A stretch of 64,000 nucleotides of DNA from JAPOVO01 sp026708165 (lineage in GTDB: Bacteria; Chloroflexota; UBA11872; VXNJ01): NCBI GenBank assembly GCA_965208775.1, contig OZ242360.1, forward strand, positions 62,001 to 126,000, written 5' to 3'. The position numbers were made by a program, and so were the translations under genes. Shown one piece after another: positions 42,898-53,001 of the stretch (the first letter of the stretch is position 1; each line of letters starts with the position of its first letter). The notes below the pieces were generated by a model, which made no database searches, had not been told where the DNA came from, and saw only the letters and a list, made by a program, of their open reading frames with translations.

Positions 42898-44799
42898 ATG
42901 ACCGACTTCCCCTGGCTAATACCTCTCTTCCCGCTCGTGGCGTTCGCCATAAATGGTGCCTTTGGCCCCAGATACCTGAAGAAGGCCACCGGATACATTG
43001 GCTCGGCCAGCATCCTGGGGGCGTTCGCGGCAACGGTCGCACTATGGATCGGCGGTGTGCACTCCGACACTCCCGACTTCACGCTCTACCGCTGGGTCTC
43101 CTCCGGTTCGTTCAACATCGACATAGGCTTCGTGCTCGATCCCCTGACCGTGGTGATGTTGCTGGTGGTGACCGGCGTGAGCTTCCTGGTACACGTCTAC
43201 TCGATCGGCTACATGGCGCACGACGAGTCGTTCGCCAGATTCTTCACCTGGCTGCCGCTCTTCGTGTTCGCGATGATCATGCTGGTGCTCTCCAACAACT
43301 TCCTGTCGCTTTACGTGTTTTGGGAGCTGGTCGGGGTTTGCTCGTATCTGCTTATCGGCTTCTGGCACCAGCGTAAGTCCGCGGCTGACGCGGCGGTAAA
43401 GGCTTTCCTCGTCAACAGGATCGGCGACTTCGGATTCGCCATTGGAATAATCCTGATCTTCTGGAACTTCGGAAGCCTGAATTACAGCGACGTGTTCGGC
43501 TCGGTCTCCGACCATTCCACCGATCTGATGTTGCTCATCGCCCTACTGCTCTTCATCGGAGCGGTGGGGAAGTCGGCGCAGTTTCCGCTGCACATCTGGT
43601 TGCCGGACGCGATGGAGGGCCCTACCCCCGTCAGCGCCTTGATCCACGCCGCCACGATGGTCACCGCAGGCGTTTACATGGTCGCCCGCATGAGACCGAT
43701 ATTCGAAGTGTCGAACGAGGCTCTACTCGTCGTCGGCGGGATCGGCGCCTTTACCGCTCTGTTCGCAGCAAGCATCGGGCTCGCCCAGACAGACATAAAG
43801 CGAGTGCTCGCCTATTCCACTGTGAGCCAGCTAGGGCTGATGTTCCTGGCATTGGGCGCCGGCGCTTACACGGTCGCAATCTTCCATCTGGCCACGCACG
43901 CATTCTTCAAGGCCCTGCTCTTCCTCGGTTCCGGCAGCGTCATCCACGCGATGCAGAACCAGCAGGAGATGTCGGAGTACGGCGGCCTGTGGCGCAGGAT
44001 GAAGTGGACCTACTTCACCTTCCTGCTGGGCGGCCTAGCCCTATCGGGCGTATTCCCGCTGGCGGGTTTCTGGAGCAAGGACGAACTGCTGGCCAGCGCT
44101 TTCTTCAAGGGCGTTGCCGTCGACGGCTCATGGGCCTTTACCGTGTTCTGGATCATGGGGCTCCTAGCGTCGCTGCTCACGGCCGTTTACACGTTCAGGA
44201 TGATAATCCTTACCTTCCACGGTAAACCTCGAAATGCCGAACTGCACTCCCACTCGCACGAGTCGCCGATCTCAATGGTCGCCCCGCTCGTGGTTCTGGC
44301 GGTCGGGGCAGTGGCGCTAGGCGGGGCCGTAGGCTTCCCGCCCGAGCACGGCTTTATTCACGACTACCTGTATAAGGTCCCCGGCGTGTATCACTTCGCC
44401 GGAGCGGGCGAGATAACCGCCGTGATATCCCTCGCGATCATCTCCACGGCCGTTGCCGCGTTCGGGATCGTCACCGCCTACGCGGTCTACTCGCGGCGTC
44501 AACCATCTCCCGAAGCGGTCGCGGCGGTCTCGCCGCGTCTCTACGCGCTCTTGTATCGCAAGTACTACGTCGATGAGATCGTCAACTACGGGATCGTCGG
44601 CGTCACCAAGGGGATCGGACTTATCTTGTGGGCGATAGACGCCAAGATAGTTGACGGAATCGTCAATCTGATCGGTTGGACCGTCAGAGCCACGAGCTCC
44701 CTTACCCGGCGCGTACAGACCGGTCAGGTGCAAAATTATCTATTCTTGATCGCCGCCGGAGCGGTTGTATCCGTCGGTGCGTTTGTGATTTTCCGTTGA
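42898..44799 (+). CDS. nuoL: NADH-quinone oxidoreductase subunit L
   Basis: NuoL (ND5 homologue), 633 aa, is the distal antiporter-like proton pump of complex I, with about 16 helices and a C-terminal lateral helix region. Conserved segments are FWELVGVCSYLLIGFW (near residue 140, with the key Glu), GKSAQFPLHIWLPDAMEGPTPVSALIHAATMV (partly: QFPLHIWLPDAMEGPTPV), and the HATHAFFKALLFLGSGS-type stretch. The ATG is at 42898. The length matches the family. Confidence 0.96.
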   Translation: MTDFPWLIPLFPLVAFAINGAFGPRYLKKATGYIGSASILGAFAATVALWIGGVHSDTPDFTLYRWVSSGSFNIDIGFVLDPLTVVMLLVVTGVSFLVHVYSIGYMAHDESFARFFTWLPLFVFAMIMLVLSNNFLSLYVFWELVGVCSYLLIGFWHQRKSAADAAVKAFLVNRIGDFGFAIGIILIFWNFGSLNYSDVFGSVSDHSTDLMLLIALLLFIGAVGKSAQFPLHIWLPDAMEGPTPVSALIHAATMVTAGVYMVARMRPIFEVSNEALLVVGGIGAFTALFAASIGLAQTDIKRVLAYSTVSQLGLMFLALGAGAYTVAIFHLATHAFFKALLFLGSGSVIHAMQNQQEMSEYGGLWRRMKWTYFTFLLGGLALSGVFPLAGFWSKDELLASAFFKGVAVDGSWAFTVFWIMGLLASLLTAVYTFRMIILTFHGKPRNAELHSHSHESPISMVAPLVVLAVGAVALGGAVGFPPEHGFIHDYLYKVPGVYHFAGAGEITAVISLAIISTAVAAFGIVTAYAVYSRRQPSPEAVAAVSPRLYALLYRKYYVDEIVNYGIVGVTKGIGLILWAIDAKIVDGIVNLIGWTVRATSSLTRRVQTGQVQNYLFLIAAGAVVSVGAFVIFR

Positions 44800-44856
44800 T
44801 GGAGAGTGGTCGTAGAGTGCAAATTCCTGCTTCGTTGATGAGCGAGCGCGGATAGC

Positions 44857-46302
<1,446 letters not shown>

Positions 46303-46342
46303 TGATCGAATGCGCCCTCTTCACCCGTCCGAGTAACCAACC

Positions 46343-47803
46343 ATGACCAGGACTGAGCTGACCCTGCTGGTTCCCGAGATAATCGTGGTCGCCGTGGCCG
46401 CGGCGATCCTGCTCGTATCGGTCGTAAGCAAACGCGACAATCGCTGGCTTACTCTCATGCTCGGCATCGCGGGTGCGCTGGCCGCCGGTGCGTTCTCGTT
46501 GCAGTATCTCGATATCGACCCCACGCCGATATTCAGCGGTCAGCTAACCATCGACCGCTTCACCGTCTTCTTGCGCCTGGTATTCCTGCTGGTAGCGGTT
46601 GCCACGCTGGTGCTGACGGTAGACCAGCTCGAACGAATTCCGTTCGCGGAGTTCGCCGCGACCGTCCTGTTCTCAACGGTCGGCATGATGCTGCTGGCGG
46701 GCGCGACCGACCTCATCATGATCTTCATCGCAGTCGAGCTGATGGCGATTCCGGTCTACGTCCTCACCGCCTTCACGCGATTCAGGCGAATCTCGACAGA
46801 GGCGGCCATCAAGTATTTCACCTTAGGCGCATTCGCTACCGCTGTGCTGGCCTACGGAATGGCATGGACGTATGGGCTAACCGGTCAAACCGGACTCAAG
46901 GCAATCGCCGACTCGCTTCCCGCCATCGTCGACGCGCCCGACATCGAGGTGCTGCTCGCGCTCGGTCTGGTGCTGGTAGGCATGGCCTTCAAGGTCGCGG
47001 TCGTGCCGTTCCACGTCTGGAGTCCCGACGCGTACGACGGCGCCCCGACGCCCGTGTCCGCGTTCATGTCCGTCGGACCCAAGATCGGGGCGATGGCGAT
47101 GCTGGTCCGCATGGTAGGCATGGCGTTCGAGCCGGTTTCGGCGAATATCCAGGTCCTGCTGTACGTGCTGGCCGCCGCCAGCATCATCGGAGGGAACATC
47201 TGGGCGGTCCAGCAATCGAATATCAAGCGGATGCTGGCCTATTCGAGCATCGCCCACAGCGGCTACATGCTCGCGGGAATCGCGGCCGCCACCGTGGCAG
47301 GCGCCGACGACAGGCCCTTTTACACCTTGCTCTATTACGGCGTCGCGTATGCCCTGATGAACATCGGCGCCTTCGCGGTCGTGTTCGTGATGGAAAAGCG
47401 GACCGACAGCGTCGAGATCAGCGCGTTCCGAGGTCTCGCGCAAACCTCATGGATGCCGGCGGTGATGATGACGATATTCATGCTTTCCTTGCTGGGTATG
47501 CCGCCGCTGGCCGGATTCTTTGGAAAGCTGTTCATAATTCAAGCGCTCGTTGGAGCCGACTTGGGATGGCTCGCCGTAGTGCTCGTCGTGGGCTCGGTCG
47601 TTTCGGCTTACTACTATCTCCGCGTGGTGGTCTACATGTTCATGCGGAATCCCGAGGAGGGAGCCGAGGCGGCGCCGTTCAGAATCTCCGACTCGATGGC
47701 TTCGGTCATTTTTGCAGCCGGAATTGGAAGTCTTGCGGTAGGAATCTTCTCGAACTGGCTGTTTGAAATCGCCCGGGACAGCGTACTGCTCGCCAGTTTC
47801 TAG
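46343..47803 (+). CDS. nuoN: NADH-quinone oxidoreductase subunit N
   Basis: NuoN (ND2 homologue), 486 aa, is the third antiporter-like subunit of the membrane arm. It shows FIAVELMAIPVYVLTAF (Glu helix, near residue 133), KVAVVPFHVWSPDAYDGAPTPVSAFMS (partly: PFHVWSPDAYDGAPTPV), and LAYSSIAHSGYML. It is the last gene of the operon. A hairpin follows at 47833. The ATG is at 46343, with no strong ribosome-binding site. Confidence 0.96.
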   Translation: MTRTELTLLVPEIIVVAVAAAILLVSVVSKRDNRWLTLMLGIAGALAAGAFSLQYLDIDPTPIFSGQLTIDRFTVFLRLVFLLVAVATLVLTVDQLERIPFAEFAATVLFSTVGMMLLAGATDLIMIFIAVELMAIPVYVLTAFTRFRRISTEAAIKYFTLGAFATAVLAYGMAWTYGLTGQTGLKAIADSLPAIVDAPDIEVLLALGLVLVGMAFKVAVVPFHVWSPDAYDGAPTPVSAFMSVGPKIGAMAMLVRMVGMAFEPVSANIQVLLYVLAAASIIGGNIWAVQQSNIKRMLAYSSIAHSGYMLAGIAAATVAGADDRPFYTLLYYGVAYALMNIGAFAVVFVMEKRTDSVEISAFRGLAQTSWMPAVMMTIFMLSLLGMPPLAGFFGKLFIIQALVGADLGWLAVVLVVGSVVSAYYYLRVVVYMFMRNPEEGAEAAPFRISDSMASVIFAAGIGSLAVGIFSNWLFEIARDSVLLASF

Positions 47804-47832
47804 CCCGCAAAAAACCTCTGCCTCAGAGCGGA

Positions 47833-47857
47833 AGACGAGGTCTTTCAAGACTCGTCT
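47833..47857 (+). terminator. Hairpin downstream of nuoN
   Basis: An 11-bp stem with one bulged G (AGACGA-G-GTCTT / AAGAC-TCGTCT) and a 2-base loop, 30 bp after the nuoN stop. There is no T-run, so it may be a Rho-dependent end, an mRNA-stabilising hairpin or a weak terminator. Confidence 0.45.
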
Positions 47858-47890
47858 GCCAGCAGGCGGTGACCGATGACTTACTCAGGT

Positions 47891-47901
47891 TTATGTCAAG
47901 T
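47891..47901 (+). repeat. XerD-arm-like motif, copy 5
   Basis: TTATGTCAAGT on +, the form found in actinobacterial dif XerD arms. It lies in the 188-bp gap between the ends of nuoN and the convergent glycosyltransferase gene, far from the other four copies. No XerC arm was recognised. Confidence 0.45.
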
Positions 47902-47991
47902 TAAAGTGCGGCGTTGAGGAGAGTTTGCGCGTTGGACCCGATTGGCGCCTATACCCTCCAACCGGCATCCGATTTCCCTCGGCGCGGCCGG

Positions 47992-48729
47992 CTAATCGTC
48001 ATAACGCCGCAGGACGCGCATCCTGAAGAATATGCGCAGGGTGTCTAGCAGCATCCGAACCACCGTCCCACTATTGATCGTCGATGGAAACGCAAGATCG
48101 ATCTTGACGGGACACTCCCGCAGACGAACGAAGCCTCGCCTGTGGGCCAGCGCAAGCATTTCGACGTCGAATGAAAACCCGTCGGTCTCCAAGCTCGGCA
48201 TGACGGAATCGGCAACCGCGCGACTCATGAACTTGATGCCGACTTGCGTATCGCGCACGCTCAATCCGAAAAGCAGCCGGCAGAGCCATTGATAGCCTCT
48301 GCTGGAAATACGCCGTCCCAGCGGATATTTGACTTCGGACAGCGAGTGCCGTTTCGATCCTATGGCGATATCCGCGAGTCCGTCTCCAATGAGCGACGCG
48401 GTGGTCTGGATAGCCGACGGATCGATATCTCCGCCCGCGTCTATGAATCCGACGACTCTCCCATCCGTCATCGAGACTCCCGTCCGAACCGCAAAGCCCT
48501 TGCCTCGATTTTTCTCGATGACCTCGACACTCGTATGCGGGCCGGCGACACCTCGGGCGATTTCAGCGGTCCGGTCGACCACTCCATCGACGACGACGAC
48601 GATCTGATAGTCGTGCGAAACACTCTCAATAGTCCGCTGAATACGTTCGAGATCAGGACCGATCGACCCTTCCTGCGCAAAAGCGGGGATCACCACCGAG
48701 AGTCGCTTTGAGACTCTTTGATCGGTCAC
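47992..48729 (-). CDS. Family 2 glycosyltransferase, DPM1/DPG synthase-like
   Basis: A 245-aa soluble GT-A fold glycosyltransferase. It has LSVVIPAFAQEGSI at the N-terminus, FIDAGGDIDPSAI with the nucleotide-sugar metal-binding Asp (near residue 96), and GVSMTDGRVVG. The segment LFGLSVRDTQVGIKFMSR matches the dolichol-phosphate glucose/mannose synthase group, which makes polyprenyl-phosphate sugars. It has no C-terminal membrane helices. The start is GTG at 48729. It may supply a lipid-linked sugar for the envelope genes downstream, but it is separated from them by 417 bp and lies on the other strand from the radical-SAM gene. Confidence 0.82.
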   Translation of the reverse strand: MTDQRVSKRLSVVIPAFAQEGSIGPDLERIQRTIESVSHDYQIVVVVDGVVDRTAEIARGVAGPHTSVEVIEKNRGKGFAVRTGVSMTDGRVVGFIDAGGDIDPSAIQTTASLIGDGLADIAIGSKRHSLSEVKYPLGRRISSRGYQWLCRLLFGLSVRDTQVGIKFMSRAVADSVMPSLETDGFSFDVEMLALAHRRGFVRLRECPVKIDLAFPSTINSGTVVRMLLDTLRIFFRMRVLRRYDD

Positions 48730-49146
48730 TTCAACACTTCGCCGTCACTCAACCTATACGCAAAAACGCCAGCCTTCCCCCCAGGCTCTGCTTTGTTGGG
48801 GGCGGGCGAACCCGAAGCGGTTATCCGACCGACTGCGGGAAACCGATGAAATTATCGCTGTTCGCTCGTGCGGCTGTTTATCCGGGCAATTGTATCTTCT
48901 GGTTGATTTGGCATGTTATCGGTATGTCCGAGCGTCCTTGGATGGGTAACTTGCATTGTGCAGATTCGCGCACGTACCAGTCTCATCCAAAAGCGGCGAC
49001 CGGGAAGATATCAATGGGTCATGAGTGAAGAAGCGGCAGGAGTAGCGCGGGGAGCCTAGAATAAGAACCGCCACACTCCCGGCCGTAGGGAACGCTTATG
49101 CTTGTAATAGCGGCCCCTAAGATATGGAAATGAGACGAATCAGCCC
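48730..49146. other. Divergent intergenic region
   Basis: About 420 bp between the glycosyltransferase (-) and the B12/radical-SAM gene (+). I see a weak 6-bp hairpin (CCCCCA/TGGGGG near 48780-48805) and no convincing promoter pair, cobalamin riboswitch or RNA gene. Confidence 0.5.
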
Positions 49147-50880
49147 GTGAAAGTCGCCATAAGCTTTCCGCCCTTCGAATCCGAGAAGGGAATTCCGCTT
49201 CTAAGCCAGAATCGCCAGTACCAGGTCTTCACGACCCGAGACAGTACAGGAAACGGGTTGCTGCGCGTTCTAAACAACTTCGTCGGCGACAACGCCACCG
49301 TGATCTTCCCGGTGCTTCCGGCGCTTGCGGCCACTTTGCTCGAAGAGACTGGTCACGAGGCTGTCTGGCTTGACGGGATAGCAGAAGGCTGGACGTGGGA
49401 GGAGTACTGCCGTCAAGTCGAGCTGGCGCGGCCCGACCTGATGATGATCGAAACCAAGACCCCCTCGGCCCTTGCGATCTACCGGTGCATCTCCGATCTG
49501 AAAGAGCGGTTCCCGACCATGAAGATCGCTCTGGTCGGCGACCACATAACGGCGTTTCCGGAGGAGCCGTTCCTCTATTGCCCCGTCGACTTCACGATTC
49601 GAGGCGGGCAGTTCGACTTCGCGATTCTCGGTCTCGCGAACCACCTGTCGCGGGGCGACGATCTAGGCGGCGGAGTCTTTTGGCGGGACGGGGATAACAT
49701 CGTCAGCTCCGGCATAGACCCGAGTCCTCCGGTTCCCGTCGAAGTACGGCCTCATATCGACCGCGAGCTCGTCAAGTGGAAACTCTACGCCCGCCGCAAC
49801 GGCAATTTTCTCAAGCTCGGAACCTATGGCTGGGCGACCGGCGTAACAGACGCCGATTGCTGGTGGAGGCGGCGAGTGCCCGGAGGTCCCAGACGCGGCG
49901 CGGGAGGCTGCACGTTCTGCTCATGGACCAGCATGTTACCGGTCTTCTCAGTACGGCCGGTCGACGACTATCTGGACGAGTTGGAGCAACTGGCCGAGCT
50001 TGGCGTGGAAGAGGTTTTCGATGACACCGGAACTTTCCCGGTCGGCCGCTGGCTGCGCGACTTCTGCGCAGGATTTCGAGAGCGAGGCTTGCACAAAGTC
50101 CTGATGATGGGCTGCAACATGCGCGCAGACGCCCTCGACCAGGCCGAATACGAGATGCTCGCTTCGGCCAACTTCCGCTTCATCCTCTATGGAATCGAGT
50201 CCGCGAGCCAGCGGACGCTCGACTTGCTCAACAAGGGCACGACCGTTCAGCAGCAGTGGGACTCGGTCCGCTGGGCGAGCGAGGCCGGCCTCGAACCTCA
50301 CGCGACCTGCATGGTCGGCTATCCGTGGGAAACGTTCGACGAGGCGCACCGCACCGTCGAGTACACGCGAGAGTGTTTCGAGCGGGGATGGATAAACACG
50401 CTGCAAGGCACGATCGTCATCCCCTATCCCGGAACTCAACTCTACGCACAGGCCCGCGAGAACGACTGGCTGAGATTCGACGGACCGGAGAACTGGCACC
50501 GCTTCGACATGCGCGAGCCGGTGCTAAAGTCGCCGATTCCCGACGAACAAATCATGGGCCTCGTAAGATCCCTCTATACGAGCTTCCTGACGCCCAAGTA
50601 CGTAGCCCGAACTCTGCGATCGGCAGTCAAAAGCCGCGACCACTTCCGCTATTACGTCGTCCGCGGCTCCAAATATCTGGTGGGACACCTGCTCGACTTC
50701 CGCAAGGGGCAGGTCGAGAACGGCTCGGTCAACGGCGCCGGCGACGCCGCGGCTTCGATGACGGGAGTCGCGGAGCTTCCGACCAAGCTCTACACCGCCG
50801 GCGGATTCACGGCGCCGCTGCCTGCGGAAAAGCTGGTCGAAACAGCTGCCGAGGCAACCTCTGCGGATTTGCCCGTCTAG
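49147..50880 (+). CDS. B12-binding-type radical SAM protein with unusual Cys spacing
   Basis: A 577-aa protein. The N-terminal part (about residues 45-190) has the pattern of the cobalamin-binding domain fused to radical-SAM enzymes: PVLPALAATLLEETGHEAVWLDG, then ARPDLMMIETKTPSALAIY and IALVGDH. The TIM-barrel core follows, with ILYGIESASQRTLDLLNKG and MVGYPWETFDEA. Instead of CX3CX2C, the cluster motif reads Cys238, then Cys255 and Cys258 (GGCTFCSW), that is CX16CX2C, with an Arg/Gly-rich insert. The next genes are a glycosyltransferase and an RfbD-like reductase, so a role in envelope-lipid or sugar modification is possible. GTG 49147 is used as the start. The substrate is unknown. Confidence 0.75.
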   Translation: MKVAISFPPFESEKGIPLLSQNRQYQVFTTRDSTGNGLLRVLNNFVGDNATVIFPVLPALAATLLEETGHEAVWLDGIAEGWTWEEYCRQVELARPDLMMIETKTPSALAIYRCISDLKERFPTMKIALVGDHITAFPEEPFLYCPVDFTIRGGQFDFAILGLANHLSRGDDLGGGVFWRDGDNIVSSGIDPSPPVPVEVRPHIDRELVKWKLYARRNGNFLKLGTYGWATGVTDADCWWRRRVPGGPRRGAGGCTFCSWTSMLPVFSVRPVDDYLDELEQLAELGVEEVFDDTGTFPVGRWLRDFCAGFRERGLHKVLMMGCNMRADALDQAEYEMLASANFRFILYGIESASQRTLDLLNKGTTVQQQWDSVRWASEAGLEPHATCMVGYPWETFDEAHRTVEYTRECFERGWINTLQGTIVIPYPGTQLYAQARENDWLRFDGPENWHRFDMREPVLKSPIPDEQIMGLVRSLYTSFLTPKYVARTLRSAVKSRDHFRYYVVRGSKYLVGHLLDFRKGQVENGSVNGAGDAAASMTGVAELPTKLYTAGGFTAPLPAEKLVETAAEATSADLPV

Positions 50881-50901
50881 CGTCGCTATCGCGCCCGACG
50901 G

Positions 50902-51882
50902 CTACCTTTCCAAGGATCGGGCCGCGAACCCCTTTATGAAGGCTCCTCCGTACACGACGTGCGTCAAAGCTATGCCCAGGGCCGTCACGATCCCCATTGC
51001 CAGACTGCGCGATCTGACGGCGACCTCGGCCCCCGACAGTGCCAGCGCGACTCCGTAAAGAGCTACGACGGCTACGTAGACAAACCACAGCGGCGGCGCG
51101 GCAAGGGAGATCAAAGGCCCCAAAACCAGACCTACCAGAAACAAGCTTGGAAGAGCGTAATTCAGCCGCCGCGAGGTACGTGGATAAATTCGGGCGAAGT
51201 GTCCACGGTGAATGCCGTACTGGGCGATCTGGCGGAGGTGAGGGACGATCAGATTGCGCCGGTGGTGGTACACCAGCACCCCAGGATCGTACCTGATTTT
51301 GCCGCCGTCATTGACTATGGCAAGGCAGAGCTTCGTATCTTCTCCGGGGAAAAAATGCGTGCCGAAGCCGCCGGCCTTCTCAAATGCGGACCTGCGCACC
51401 AGGAAATTCATCGAAGGGTAGTCATCCACCCAGCGCGCCTTTTCGGGTATGAACCGGTAGCGCTGCACTCCGCCGCCGAGATACGACGACGAAATCCATC
51501 CGGAAGCTCGCGCAAGGAAACTGTCTTCCGGAGGAGTAACGCCAGGGCCGCCGACCGCCGCGACCTGCGGATCGGCGAAGACCTCGACGGCCTTCCTAAG
51601 CCACTGACCGTCGGGATAGGCGTCGTCGTCGATGAAGGCGAGAATCGTCCCCCTCGATTCCCTCGCGCCCTGATCGCGTTTGTCCGCCGGTCCAACAGCG
51701 CCCGATGCAAGGTACCGGACCGAGTCCCGCCCGTCGCTGGCCGGTTCGTCGGTAATCACCAGGACTTCGAAATTCGGATAGACGAGGCGATGGAGCGCAT
51801 CCAGACATTGGTCCAGCTCCGGAGTGGTCGTCCGGCACGGAATAATCACGCTGACGAGCGGGAGCGCTTCAGCGGTGCTCAT
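50902..51882 (-). CDS. Family 2 glycosyltransferase with C-terminal membrane helices
   Basis: A 326-aa GT2 enzyme. LVSVIIPCRTTTPELDQCLDAL starts the GT-A domain, AFIDDDAYPDGQWL (near residue 85) contains the metal-binding aspartates, and GGFGTHFFPGEDTKLCLAI (near 172) provides the acceptor-side ED motif. Two to three transmembrane helices at about residues 245-315 anchor the C-terminus. It probably adds sugars to a surface polysaccharide or glycolipid. It is convergent with the radical-SAM gene (21 bp between ends) and is followed upstream by the RfbD-like gene. Confidence 0.85.
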   Translation of the reverse strand: MSTAEALPLVSVIIPCRTTTPELDQCLDALHRLVYPNFEVLVITDEPASDGRDSVRYLASGAVGPADKRDQGARESRGTILAFIDDDAYPDGQWLRKAVEVFADPQVAAVGGPGVTPPEDSFLARASGWISSSYLGGGVQRYRFIPEKARWVDDYPSMNFLVRRSAFEKAGGFGTHFFPGEDTKLCLAIVNDGGKIRYDPGVLVYHHRRNLIVPHLRQIAQYGIHRGHFARIYPRTSRRLNYALPSLFLVGLVLGPLISLAAPPLWFVYVAVVALYGVALALSGAEVAVRSRSLAMGIVTALGIALTHVVYGGAFIKGFAARSLER

Positions 51883-52051
51883 GAGCAGAACGTGGTGTCG
51901 TGGCTCCGGTTCTCATACGGTTCAGTCAATTGACGGCCCGGTTTAGTGCTGAAGATCACGCCGTAGATTATCTCAGTGCATACGCCATAGGGTTGCACGG
52001 ACCAACGGTCGAAGATCCGATTGACCTCCGACGGCCGTCGCGGTGCTCACA

Positions 52052-52921
52052 CTAGTCGTGCCGACGCTCGCCAATCTCAGTCAGATAGTCCCGCAGCCCG
52101 TCCTTCCACGGCGGAAGGCGCCCGCCTGTGGCTTGCTCGAATTGCGAACAATCCAGGACCGAATACGGGGGCCTGCGCACGCCATCGAAGAACTCTTCGG
52201 ATGTCACCGGAAACGCTTTAGCGGATACCCCGGAGAGTCGGAGAATCTCCAGGGCAAACTCGTACCACGTGCAATCGCCGGTGCTGACGGCGTGAAACGT
52301 GCCGTTGCAGTTGGCATGAACGAGTGCAGCGATCGCCATCGCCGCGTATTTGGCGTAGGTAGGAGCGCATCTTTGGTCGTTCACGACTCTGACTTCGCCC
52401 CGCTCGCGCGCCAGCCTTAGCATTGTCAGAACGAAATTGCCCTTCTTCCCCGCCGACCCGCGCGCGCCGTATAACCCGCAAGTCCGGATAAGCAGGTGCG
52501 ACTCGGTCGCCTGCCGGACCAGGTGCTCGCCCGCAAGCTTTGAGGCGGCGTAGACGCTTAGCGGCGCGGGCAGATCATCTTCCGCCAGCGGTCTGCGTTC
52601 GACTACATTGCCGAACACATAGTCGGTGCTCACGTGCACGAACTTCGCCCCAATCTCGCGACATGCCTTTCCAAGAAGAAACGGCGCGCGGGCATTGACC
52701 TCGAAGCTGGTCCGTACGTCTTTTTCGCATTGCGGCAAGTTATGGAACGCCGCGGTGTTTATCACAACGTCCGGCCTTACCCGCTCCAGGGTGTCGCGGA
52801 TTCGGCTGGCATCCGTTATGTCAAGTTGACTTCGTGACAACGCAACCAGGTCATGCCCAGTAAGCGCCTCGACAAGATAAGTCGCAAGCTGACCGCCGGC
52901 TCCCGTGATCAGCACCCGCAT
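52052..52921 (-). CDS. rfbD: dTDP-4-dehydrorhamnose reductase-like protein
   Basis: A 289-aa short-chain dehydrogenase (extended SDR). It has VLITGAGGQLATYL at the N-terminus, SQLDITDAS, the STDYVFGN motif (near residue 102) and the catalytic YAASK (near 130). These match RfbD/RmlD, which reduces dTDP-4-keto-L-rhamnose in the last step of dTDP-rhamnose synthesis. rmlA, B and C are not in the window. ATG 52921 is chosen because it begins at the nucleotide-binding strand; the upstream open frame is not conserved. An XerD-arm-like sequence at 52816 falls in the conserved QLDITD codons and is coincidental. Confidence 0.82.
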   Translation of the reverse strand: MRVLITGAGGQLATYLVEALTGHDLVALSRSQLDITDASRIRDTLERVRPDVVINTAAFHNLPQCEKDVRTSFEVNARAPFLLGKACREIGAKFVHVSTDYVFGNVVERRPLAEDDLPAPLSVYAASKLAGEHLVRQATESHLLIRTCGLYGARGSAGKKGNFVLTMLRLARERGEVRVVNDQRCAPTYAKYAAMAIAALVHANCNGTFHAVSTGDCTWYEFALEILRLSGVSAKAFPVTSEEFFDGVRRPPYSVLDCSQFEQATGGRLPPWKDGLRDYLTEIGERRHD

Positions 52922-53001
52922 TCGGGTATCACCCTGAGACTGTCCCTTGCCAGCACGCCGACGACCGTTTACAGCCGCAGACGTTCGGCAATGTGCTGAA
53001 T

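Noticed and set aside
52816..52825. Sixth copy of TTATGTCAAG
   Set aside because: It lies inside the RfbD-like gene and encodes, on the other strand, the conserved residues QLDIT. It is explained by protein conservation.
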